This document shows, in pieces, positions 53,069 to 60,835 of a DNA stretch of 64,000 nt. The stretch lies in assembly GCF_000374025.1 (NCBI RefSeq), contig NZ_KB893178.1:124001-188000 (forward strand), in the 5' to 3' direction. The position numbers and the translations under genes were made by a program. The stretch comes from Spirosoma panaciterrae DSM 21099. GTDB lineage: Bacteria > Bacteroidota > Bacteroidia > Cytophagales > Spirosomataceae. Under the pieces are notes generated by a model. That model did no database searches and was not told where the DNA came from. It was given only the letters and a program-made list of their open reading frames with translations. How positions within the stretch are numbered: the stretch's first letter is position 1; each line of letters starts with the position of its first letter.

Positions 53069-55102
53069 TTACTTCACTACTTTCAACGTTCCCTGCATCA
53101 GGGACGAGTGGCCGGGGAAGGAACAGACGAATTGGTAATCACCTGCTTCGGATGGAGCTACGAAATAAATGGTTTCGGAGGTTTCGGGCTGGAGGATGTT
53201 TGTGTGATACAGCACGTTGGGTGAGTTGGGCACGTAGTTCATTTTAGGGCCGTTCAGGTTTAGCCGTAGAGCCGCTTCTCCAACCGCATTAGCCGCGCCG
53301 GGTTTGGTAATGACACAGTTGTGCAGCATGTCGTCGTTGTTGTTGAACACGAGTTTGATGCGACTCCCGGCTTTCACCTCCAATTTATCCACATCGAATT
53401 TCAGACCCGGTTTGGTGCCGATGGTAATCGTTTGGTCGGGGCCATTGGTCCAGTCGGCAGGCATCGCAACAGTGCGTTTGGCATTCACGGCTTTTACGTT
53501 TTTGGCGGCTGTGGTAGCGGCCTTTTTCTCCGTCGCCATCATCTCGGCATGCTCGTGTTTGGCCATAGCAACCGCGCGGGCGGGCAGGTTTAATTTCTCT
53601 CCCGGTGCAATGGCATTGAGGGTATAATACCCAACGGAATGGAGCAAGGGGGCATTGGCCGATGCCGAGCGAATGCCTTCGGCCTTCACTTCATGGATAT
53701 AGCCTTCACGCAGGGCGGTATCCGCTACAATGCGGGCGCTGAGCCCGTCGGGAGCCACCACAACGCCCCGGATCGGTACGGGTCGGGCATCCTCAATCGG
53801 GCTTCCGTACGTACGATGGTAGCGGTAGGTAAAACTATTCAGGCTATAGCTTTCAGGATTTTCAGCCGTTTTACGATCGACAGGGAGCGTGAACGACACT
53901 TCGAATCCATCGGGTTTTGAGGTGATGGTTTTGATCTCGAATGGGACTTTACCCGTCCAGACCAGTCGTTGAACTCCGTAAGGCTCCTTTCCGGTAGCTG
54001 CCCAACCCCGGCTGGTCATACCCACGAACAGAGAACCATCCTGCCCCCAGGTAGTGCGAAGAATGCCCGACGAAAATCCTTCACGGAAGGGGAAACAGGC
54101 TCCCTGCCATTCACCGCCCACTTTTTCCATTGCCACCCGCATGATTTTGCTGTGCCCCTGATCGCCGACAAACAACTGACCTTCAAACGGACCAAACGCG
54201 CCTTTCGTGGTGTCCTGCCGAAAATCGGAGGTTGAAATGCCCATCAGCGTATGCGGAAACCAAACCGAAGGTACTTTCAGGTTCTTGAGGGTTTTTGCCA
54301 CTTCAAACATCGGCTTGCCAGTGCTGGGAACGTCTTCTGGTTTCAGCGTCAGAGGGGAACCGGGCTCGCTGCTCCACCGAAGTCCGGCCGGGTTACCGGC
54401 AAACGAGCCTTTTTCCAGGTGGGTCATCCGCCCCGATCCAACCCAGTCGCCCTGGTTTTCGGTGTAGAAAATGCTGCCATCGGTTAGCACACCGAAGCCA
54501 GCTGGCGAGCGGAGCCCTGTAGCCCAGGGAGTCATTTCAACCTGACCGGCGGGAGTTTCGTGTAGTTTTAGCATCCAGCCACGCCATTTCGCCAGACTGG
54601 CGCCGTAGCCGATCCAGTCGAGGTTGAGCGTAATAATCATGTCGCCATCGGCAAGCAGCACCGGCCCATAGCTGTACTCGTGGTAGTTGCCCGAAAGCGG
54701 CCATTTGTAGAACGAGCTATACTCATCCGCTACGTCATCGCCGTCTTTGTCGACCAGTTTGGTTACTTCGCCCCGTTGGGTGCATAGAAAATACCCTTTT
54801 GGGTGCCACATAAGCCCCAGAGGTTCATGCAGGCCCGATGCGAACTTTTTGTAAGTAGGCACGCGGCTACCCTGCATATAGGGATTGCTGATGATCCAAA
54901 CATCGCCCCGACGCGTACAAGCCGCCAGCCGCCCATCGGGCAGTGGAGCCAGCCCGCCTATTTCAAGCTTGATGTCTTCAGGAATGGGTAAAGTAATGAT
55001 CCGGTAATAATCTTCTTCACTCGCCGGACGTTGAGCAAAGGTGAAAGAGTGAAAGAGTGAAAGAGTGAATAAGAGCGTAACTAAGCTCGCCAACTTACTC
55101 AT
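53069..55102 (-). CDS. Secreted beta-propeller protein with C-terminal blue-copper domain
   Basis: A 677-residue protein from the ATG at 55102. The signal (MSKLASLVTLLFTLSLFHSFTFAQ) is partly encoded by an 8-base tandem repeat. Residues about 30-420 form a GSDH-like propeller (LPDGRLAACTRRGDVWIISNPYMQG, MGISTSDFRQD.., LFVGDQGHSKIMRV). A middle beta region and a charged helical linker follow. The last about 110 residues are a plastocyanin/azurin-like cupredoxin with a His in DDMLHNCVI and Cys, His and Met in FVCSFPGHSSLMQG. Such proteins may pass electrons from a sugar or alcohol oxidation to copper. It lies 34 bases after the tRNA-binding gene and near a DUF1080 gene. Confidence 0.85.
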   Translation of the reverse strand: MSKLASLVTLLFTLSLFHSFTFAQRPASEEDYYRIITLPIPEDIKLEIGGLAPLPDGRLAACTRRGDVWIISNPYMQGSRVPTYKKFASGLHEPLGLMWHPKGYFLCTQRGEVTKLVDKDGDDVADEYSSFYKWPLSGNYHEYSYGPVLLADGDMIITLNLDWIGYGASLAKWRGWMLKLHETPAGQVEMTPWATGLRSPAGFGVLTDGSIFYTENQGDWVGSGRMTHLEKGSFAGNPAGLRWSSEPGSPLTLKPEDVPSTGKPMFEVAKTLKNLKVPSVWFPHTLMGISTSDFRQDTTKGAFGPFEGQLFVGDQGHSKIMRVAMEKVGGEWQGACFPFREGFSSGILRTTWGQDGSLFVGMTSRGWAATGKEPYGVQRLVWTGKVPFEIKTITSKPDGFEVSFTLPVDRKTAENPESYSLNSFTYRYHRTYGSPIEDARPVPIRGVVVAPDGLSARIVADTALREGYIHEVKAEGIRSASANAPLLHSVGYYTLNAIAPGEKLNLPARAVAMAKHEHAEMMATEKKAATTAAKNVKAVNAKRTVAMPADWTNGPDQTITIGTKPGLKFDVDKLEVKAGSRIKLVFNNNDDMLHNCVITKPGAANAVGEAALRLNLNGPKMNYVPNSPNVLYHTNILQPETSETIYFVAPSEAGDYQFVCSFPGHSSLMQGTLKVVK
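55041..55069. repeat. 8-base tandem repeat inside the signal-peptide coding region
   Basis: GTGAAAGA repeats at 55041-55048, 55049-55056 and 55057-55064, plus a partial fourth copy. It lies within the first part of the blue-copper gene (minus strand) and encodes the SLFHSFTF part of the signal peptide. Since 8 is not a multiple of 3, a change of copy number shifts the reading frame. Confidence 0.85.
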
Positions 55103-55136
55103 TCTACAGGGTTCATTATTCATTTTACATTGATTT

Positions 55137-55478
55137 TTAAGCAATTCGTAAACCGTTTTGGGCTGTGCGTTCGGTCTGGAGCAGGGTTACGGTACCATCA
55201 TCGGCCACGGCTCCCAATACCAGACATTCACTCATAAACGTAGCAATCTGTTTGGGTGGGAAATTGACGACTGCAACAACCTGTTTTCCAACCAATTCAT
55301 CAATCTGATACAGCTTCGTCAACTGGGCTGAGGTTCGCTTTATCCCAAATTCGCCAAAGTCGAGGGTTAATTTATAAGCAGGTTTGCGAGCTTGCGGAAA
55401 CGCTTCGACAGCCATGACCGTAGCCGTCCGAATTTCCACTTTCTCAAAATCTGCCCAGGTTAAATCGTTGTTGCTCAT
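55137..55478 (-). CDS. CsaA-like tRNA-binding domain protein
   Basis: A 113-residue single OB-fold protein of the CsaA/EMAP-II-like family (DFEKVEIRTATVMAVEAFPQARKPAYKLTLDFGEFGIKRTSAQLT and NFPPKQIATFMSECLVLGAV). CsaA has been described as a chaperone-like protein that binds tRNA and exported peptides. The ATG at 55478 is used; an ATG one codon earlier exists. The length is typical (CsaA about 110). It lies beside secreted proteins, which would fit a secretion-helper role, but that link is speculative. Confidence 0.9.
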   Translation of the reverse strand: MSNNDLTWADFEKVEIRTATVMAVEAFPQARKPAYKLTLDFGEFGIKRTSAQLTKLYQIDELVGKQVVAVVNFPPKQIATFMSECLVLGAVADDGTVTLLQTERTAQNGLRIA

Positions 55479-55502
55479 CATGAGTACTCTCTGTGAGCTT
55501 CC

Positions 55503-55564
55503 ATTTAACTCGGCATATCTCTGTGCTACACTGTTTTATTTCACCGAGATGCACCGAGTTAAAT
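55503..55564. repeat. Palindrome related to the one at 18866
   Basis: ATTTAACTCGG (55503-55513) pairs exactly with CCGAGTTAAAT (55554-55564); further inside, CATATCTC and GAGATGCA are largely complementary. The GAGATGCACC core is shared with the 18866-18948 palindrome (GAGATGCACA), suggesting one repeat family. It separates the CsaA-like and DUF1080-like genes. Confidence 0.6.
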
Positions 55565-55581
55565 AGAGCCTCAGAAAGGTT

Positions 55582-57288
55582 TTAGAATACAATCGAGTAT
55601 TGTACTGACCCTCCACCGTTTTTCAGCTCAACAGGCAGCAGTAATTCCTGCTTTCCGTTGCTCTGACGAGTTTTCACTTTGGCTTTGGGGTCGACACGGA
55701 TGTAATAGCTTCGGTCGTTGACGGCATACAGACCTTTACCGACCTCTTCGACCGATGACCCAGCCGCAATCCGGCAATAAGGGGTGCCAGTTGGTGAACC
55801 TGTCAGCGTTAGCGTCCGGACCAGGGCGTCACCTTCCGAATGAATTGCATCGGTAACGGAAGCTCCCGCCAGCTTATACTGGAGCGTAGGCTTACCCTGT
55901 TTGTCGATGGTAAGCCCCGTATACTGTAAGGTATTTTCGCTGACGCTATCCGGCCAGGCCGACGAGTCATTGTTCAGTACCATTAAAGGCGTTTGCCCCG
56001 GCAGAAGAACAACAGCGCCCAGTGGGGTGAGTAATTGAGGTTCACCCCGTTCGTACCACATTTCGGTGGTGTTGGCAAAATCGCCTTTCCATACCTGCAA
56101 CAGGGCCATCTGGTTCAGATCGACCGTGTAGTGAATACCCGTTGGCGAACCAACTGACAGGCTATGGGTACGTTTGGTTTTCTCGCCCGGCATCTGTACA
56201 AATGACCGAATTCGCTGTACCTGATTCATCGGATCACTATAGTCGGGGTTCACACCGATAACGGCTATCGCATCAGGCTCAGGGAGAGAAGATTGTGCAT
56301 GAAGGGGTTGCGGCCGCGTACCCGCCTGCGACACGAACAGTCCTAAACCCGGCCGGAACCACGAACGGGAGAAATAGACCCGAACATCGTGCGGCCCAGC
56401 CGTCAATGAAACCTTGCCCGGATTTGGCATACCCAGTTCGAGGTGATTGATGGGGATAACTTCTTTGCCGTCGATCCAGAGAGCGGCCAGCCCGCCCTGA
56501 TTGAGGTCGAACTGGTAATCGCCCGTTTGCAAGGCGTTCAGTTTGCCGGTAAAAAACAGGCTGTACTGCCGAGGCTGACCATACGACACTTCGTAAGTCA
56601 GTTGGCTGGTGGTATCCTGTTTGAGCACTTTCCGACGCATGGCATCCTGTGGGTCCTGAACGTAGCCGCCTTCGACAATGGTGTAACTCAGCGGACCGCT
56701 CCACTGGGCAACCATGCGGGGCGACATAACCCGGTAACCTACCTTGCGAAGGGCTATTGTCCCTTTCTTAGTCATTAGTGTCAATGGACCTAGCTTTCCA
56801 TTGGCCAGGGTCTGACTTTCGCGGAGGGTAACGCCGTTCAGGGCCAGTTTCTCAAGGGAAGAGAAGCCTTTAGGGCCTTTTGTCTTATACCAGACATCGA
56901 CCGTTTGCCATAAGCCGGGTGCTTTCAGGAGCCGTGCTGATTCACGTGAATCGGCAAAACTGATCTGTTGGCCCGTTGGCAGGGTCAAAACCGCATCGGC
57001 TCCGGCAGAGAGCATGACTTCGAAGCGTAACCTGAAATCGTCGGTGGGTGTCAGTAACGTGAGTGGCTCGTTTGAGCCCACCAGCACATTGCTACCGGAT
57101 TGGGTGCGTATCGACGAAGCATCGGCAGTAGGTGATACCGACCCAACGAGTTGCCAGCTATTGGGTCGGGCCAGTTGCGCAAGCGATAAAGCCGGTAAAT
57201 CAACCTGGGCGTAAAGATTTTTCGATACCAGACAGACGGTTAATACGAGCGCTGTCTGGCGTACGATAGAGGAAAAGAATGTAAGCAT
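55582..57288 (-). CDS. Secreted DUF1080-like and PA14-like carbohydrate-binding protein
   Basis: A 568-residue protein starting from the ATG at 57288, which gives a signal peptide (MLTFFSSIVRQTALVLTVCLVSKNLYAQ). Residues about 35-200 look like a concanavalin-type/DUF1080 domain (LARPNSWQLVGSVSPTADASSIRTQ, PTDDFRLRFEVMLSAGADAVLTLP). Residues about 205-330 resemble PA14 (LTYEVSYGQPRQYSLFFTGKLNALQTGDYQFDLNQGGLAALWIDGKEVI). The C-terminal part has beta strands but no clear family. It is on the same strand as the CsaA-like and blue-copper genes and may be co-expressed; binding of surface sugars is plausible. An upstream GTG would give a longer, less likely protein. Confidence 0.7.
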   Translation of the reverse strand: MLTFFSSIVRQTALVLTVCLVSKNLYAQVDLPALSLAQLARPNSWQLVGSVSPTADASSIRTQSGSNVLVGSNEPLTLLTPTDDFRLRFEVMLSAGADAVLTLPTGQQISFADSRESARLLKAPGLWQTVDVWYKTKGPKGFSSLEKLALNGVTLRESQTLANGKLGPLTLMTKKGTIALRKVGYRVMSPRMVAQWSGPLSYTIVEGGYVQDPQDAMRRKVLKQDTTSQLTYEVSYGQPRQYSLFFTGKLNALQTGDYQFDLNQGGLAALWIDGKEVIPINHLELGMPNPGKVSLTAGPHDVRVYFSRSWFRPGLGLFVSQAGTRPQPLHAQSSLPEPDAIAVIGVNPDYSDPMNQVQRIRSFVQMPGEKTKRTHSLSVGSPTGIHYTVDLNQMALLQVWKGDFANTTEMWYERGEPQLLTPLGAVVLLPGQTPLMVLNNDSSAWPDSVSENTLQYTGLTIDKQGKPTLQYKLAGASVTDAIHSEGDALVRTLTLTGSPTGTPYCRIAAGSSVEEVGKGLYAVNDRSYYIRVDPKAKVKTRQSNGKQELLLPVELKNGGGSVQYSIVF

Positions 57289-57399
57289 ACTGGAGCAAAA
57301 GACGTAAGGGCACCGATTGTACCCACCAAAATTACGTAAAGTCGAGGGTTTATTGATGACGCTGGCTAAAAGAGATCGTTTATGCACCGAAATTCTCGT

Positions 57400-57407
57400 T
57401 ACATTTG
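57400..57407 (+). promoter_or_regulatory. Candidate -7 element before the TPR kinase
   Basis: TACATTTG matches TAnnTTTG exactly, 42 bases before the ATG at 57449. A TTTA about 17 bases further upstream could serve as a weak -33. Confidence 0.45.
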
Positions 57408-57448
57408 ATTAGTGGCCTGACAGTCAACTTATATCCTCTTTTAACACC

Positions 57449-59713
57449 ATGCTACGGATTCTGGGACTATTTGCCTGCCTGCTGGCTGGGCTGGTTGCGA
57501 AGGCGCAACCGGCGAATGAGCGGGAAGGGGAGGTCGAATGGAATCGACTGAAACACCAGCCCATTACTGAACAAACCTTCCGGGCTGCCTGCGATCTGAT
57601 GCAGAGAACAGGCCGCACCAACATCAATCGCAGCTACGAAATGCTGGCCCAGTATGTGCCGATGGTAAAAAAAACGGGCAATCGGGCGTGGGTACATATC
57701 CTGCTTATGGGCTGGGCACGGGCCAAATCGTCCATGATCTTTTCGAAAGAGGCAGACGAACTCTACCGGCAGGCGCGGGAAAATGCAGGACCCCATACCC
57801 GTTTTATGCGGGAGGCCCTAGTGGCAACTGCCGTTATGTTTGGTGAGTGGGGCAAAGAAGCGGAGTTTAAACGGTATCTTGATTTAGGTGAGCAGGAGTG
57901 CCGACGCGCCAACGATAAGGAGAATCTTTCCTTTATTTATACCTTCCGGGCCAATACATATCAGGGGGATACGGCCGCTATGCGTGATCATTTTGAGAAA
58001 GCGATTCGGCTGGCGACGGGCATTCGGGATAAAAACGCGCTGTTTACGGCCAAATACAATTATGCTGTCCGCTACTACCCGTATAACCCGCAGAAACAGG
58101 TAGCCGAATTTGAAGCGTTGCTGGAACTGGCCAAAGATTCGAGCCTGAACCGATACCCCCGCAAACTGTATGAACGTACGGCCTTTACGTTTCGTAATGC
58201 CGGGCCGAGTGTGTACTACCAGCTTATGCAGATCAACCTGCTGCTTGCCGATTACGATAATGCCTGGAAATTTGCCGAACTGTTTTATGATGCGACCGTC
58301 AAGCCGAATCCGCTGAGTATTCAGGCGGGCTATTTCAATGCCGAGGTCGCTGTAGTCAAAATCTACCAGCGCGATTTTGCGGCTGCCCGCAAGTATCTGG
58401 TAAAAAGCAAAGCCATTTTCGGAGTACCTGAAGCGGAAATTCCGTATAGTGGTTATTTTCTGGCAGCAGGCTTACTTGCCGAACATACCGGACAGTATGC
58501 CAGGGCATTGCAGTATTATGAGATGGTTCGGGAAAAAGAAGGCGAAGGGGAAGGGTTGAGTGTAATTCCATTTTCGATCTCCTATGCCCACGTACTAACC
58601 CTTAACAAGCGGTTTGCCCAGGCCGATCAGGTGTTCAGTCAATACCGACCAAGACTCAAGAATCGGGAATACACGGCTTCAGGCCTGTATTTTTACCAAT
58701 ATTATGCCGATCTGCTGAAGGCCAGAGGTGATTATCCCGCTTATGCACAGGCGCAGGAAACGTTTTATGCAATTAAAGATTCGCTGACCAACCTGAATCA
58801 ATATCGGTCGGTTCAGGAGATTCTGGCAAAGGTTCGTATTCGGGATAAGGAACAACAAATCATTCGTCTGAACGAAGCCAGTGTGGCGCGCGACCGACAA
58901 ATCAGGCAGGAGCGTATTTTTTATACGGTGCTTATTGGTCTGTCTATACTGACAATAGTATTTCTGGTACTCTACCTGCGCAACCGGCAAATTCGTAGCC
59001 GACAAAAGGAGGCCTTGCAGCAAAGCCAACTGGAACAGCTCGAAAAAGAACGTCATATCGAACTGATGCGGGGTATCATGGACGCTGAAGAAACCGAACG
59101 ACGTAAGATAGCCGATCAACTGCACGATGAAGTAAATGCTATGCTGGCGCTGGCTACACTGAACGTGTCGTCGACGCTCGAGAAAGGGGTTCCTGATGAA
59201 CGCTCCGAGAAAAAACTCCACAAAACCCAGGAAGTGCTGCTGTCAGTGTCGACCACCATCCGGGAGTTAAGCCATCGACTGACACCGTTAGCCATTGAAA
59301 AATACGGTTTCGCCCAGGCCATGACCGACCTGGGCGAAACCGTCAATACCTCCGAAAAACTGAAGCTCGATATGATTGTTGTTGGCTTCAACAACCCAAC
59401 TGCTTATCCAATCTCGTTACTAAATGATCTGTACCGGATTGTTCAGGAGTTGGTGCATAATATTCTGAAACATGCCCAGGCAACCCATGCCACCATCGAA
59501 GTAGTTGGTCATAAGAAAACGGTGTCGATCATCGCCGAAGACGACGGGGTAGGCTTTGTTGATGATGGGGCCACGAAAGGCAAAGGGTTGACGGATATAA
59601 AAACCAGGACAGCCTATCTGAACGGTCAGATGGAAATAAAGCAGAAGCAGGATAGTGGCACGCTGATCGTCATCGACATTCCATTCAACCAACTGGCTAC
59701 AGCTACCCACTAG
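57449..59713 (+). CDS. TPR sensor histidine kinase (NarX-like HisKA_3)
   Basis: A 754-residue kinase. The signal peptide MLRILGLFACLLAGLVAKAQ is followed by about nine TPR-like helical repeats in the periplasm (residues 40-450), one transmembrane helix (FYTVLIGLSILTIVFLVLYL), and a short coiled coil. The dimerisation box ERRKIADQLHDEVNAMLALATL has phospho-His 559. The ATPase domain has N-box YRIVQELVHNILKHAQA and GVGF/KGKGL glycine boxes. The HisKA_3-type kinase usually phosphorylates a NarL-type regulator, which is not in the window. Same class as many Spirosoma sensor kinases. Confidence 0.92.
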   Translation: MLRILGLFACLLAGLVAKAQPANEREGEVEWNRLKHQPITEQTFRAACDLMQRTGRTNINRSYEMLAQYVPMVKKTGNRAWVHILLMGWARAKSSMIFSKEADELYRQARENAGPHTRFMREALVATAVMFGEWGKEAEFKRYLDLGEQECRRANDKENLSFIYTFRANTYQGDTAAMRDHFEKAIRLATGIRDKNALFTAKYNYAVRYYPYNPQKQVAEFEALLELAKDSSLNRYPRKLYERTAFTFRNAGPSVYYQLMQINLLLADYDNAWKFAELFYDATVKPNPLSIQAGYFNAEVAVVKIYQRDFAAARKYLVKSKAIFGVPEAEIPYSGYFLAAGLLAEHTGQYARALQYYEMVREKEGEGEGLSVIPFSISYAHVLTLNKRFAQADQVFSQYRPRLKNREYTASGLYFYQYYADLLKARGDYPAYAQAQETFYAIKDSLTNLNQYRSVQEILAKVRIRDKEQQIIRLNEASVARDRQIRQERIFYTVLIGLSILTIVFLVLYLRNRQIRSRQKEALQQSQLEQLEKERHIELMRGIMDAEETERRKIADQLHDEVNAMLALATLNVSSTLEKGVPDERSEKKLHKTQEVLLSVSTTIRELSHRLTPLAIEKYGFAQAMTDLGETVNTSEKLKLDMIVVGFNNPTAYPISLLNDLYRIVQELVHNILKHAQATHATIEVVGHKKTVSIIAEDDGVGFVDDGATKGKGLTDIKTRTAYLNGQMEIKQKQDSGTLIVIDIPFNQLATATH

Positions 59714-59780
59714 TGCCCTGTATTGAGTTTGCCTTTCTTCCGCTCTGTGCCCTCATAGAACGTGGAAGGGGCTATTCCCT

Positions 59781-60533
59781 TCAAAACCGATACCCCAGCC
59801 CTACACCAAAAGCCCTTACCCCGTAATACGGCCCGACCAGTTTGGCTTCAATGAGCGGCACAGCAATCGTTGCCGTAGTGGTATAGCCGGGAAGAGTTGT
59901 GTTTTCGATGTCGCTGTGGAGCTTGGTAATGTCCGCCGGTTTCAGGTTCTTCCACAGCGGATCTTCGCCGACAAAATCGGCCGTTACATTGGTGCCATAA
60001 AAAGGCCCTAACAGCCATAAATCCAGGGTGACCCGATTACCGATCAGCCATTGATGCCCCAGCAAAATTCCGGCCCCAAAGGCGTTGAATTTAGCGTTCA
60101 TATGGGCATGGTGAAGAATGCCATCACTGGGCGTATAGGTATAGTCCTGGCTAATATCCATGTTGATGTATCGGACAAATGGAGCGATGTACCAACCTCT
60201 GGGAGCCTGACCGCTGAAATAAAATCGGTATTCGAGTGTGCCTGTATATTTGTTGAACAACGTCCGGTTAATGGCCCGTACGGCATCGTCATTTTCACCA
60301 TACTGGTCCATCAGCGCCTGTTTAAACGGTAGTGGCGCATCGATTGACGCCCCGGCCGTGACGGTGATGGTGCTACGGGGCGTCAGAATCCGCTCGTACT
60401 GAACCTGATAATTCTTAAACACAGCACCCGACAGATTGACTTTAACGACAGTTGGGCTGACGAGTTGCGCCTGTGCAGTACGTCCAGAGAGTAGTAAACT
60501 TATCAGACAGATAAAAAATTGTGGATGTTTCAT
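59781..60533 (-). CDS. Outer-membrane protein, DUF3575-like barrel
   Basis: A 250-residue protein with a signal peptide (MKHPQFFICLISLLLSGRTAQAQ) and an 8-strand barrel-like pattern (VVKVNLSGAVFKNYQVQYERIL, TGTLEYRFYFSGQAPRGWYIAPFVRYI, and a C-terminal YYGVRAFGVGLGYRF with terminal Phe). It resembles the DUF3575 family. The role is unknown; such small barrels are often structural. A motif GAAATAGTTAG lies about 91 bases upstream of its start. Confidence 0.8.
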   Translation of the reverse strand: MKHPQFFICLISLLLSGRTAQAQLVSPTVVKVNLSGAVFKNYQVQYERILTPRSTITVTAGASIDAPLPFKQALMDQYGENDDAVRAINRTLFNKYTGTLEYRFYFSGQAPRGWYIAPFVRYINMDISQDYTYTPSDGILHHAHMNAKFNAFGAGILLGHQWLIGNRVTLDLWLLGPFYGTNVTADFVGEDPLWKNLKPADITKLHSDIENTTLPGYTTTATIAVPLIEAKLVGPYYGVRAFGVGLGYRF

Positions 60534-60835
60534 GGCGTTTGAGTCGAGTGAAAAGTAGCAGGCACCGAACCTGATTTCGGTTCGGCATTCACTGGTTAAA
60601 ATTCAGAAAGTCTGCTTCGCCCGGAAATAGTTAGAGCTAACTAAATTGACGCGTGAAAGGAGCGGCTTATGATGCGATGGGCAGATAATCTGCCTGCTAT
60701 TTTGGGCTGTATGTCAATGAGTAGTCTGCCTCCTGCCAGGTCTTTCTTTTCCTGAAAACGGCTTAAACTTTCTGCATAAGCAGGCCGTTTAGCTGTGAGA
60801 ACCATCAATACATCCTGTCAACAAAAACTACCCTC
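60534..60835. other. Divergent intergenic region with a small palindrome
   Basis: About 300 bases without a gene. It includes TAGTTAG-AG-CTAACTA (60628-60643), a perfect 7-base palindrome that overlaps the motif GAAATAGTTAG (60624-60634) also found upstream of the 45378 gene. No promoter element is clear. Confidence 0.45.

Noticed and set aside
57289..57387. Longer N-terminus of the DUF1080-like protein beginning with GTG
   Set aside because: The extra 33 residues have no signal features, while the internal ATG gives a clean signal peptide.
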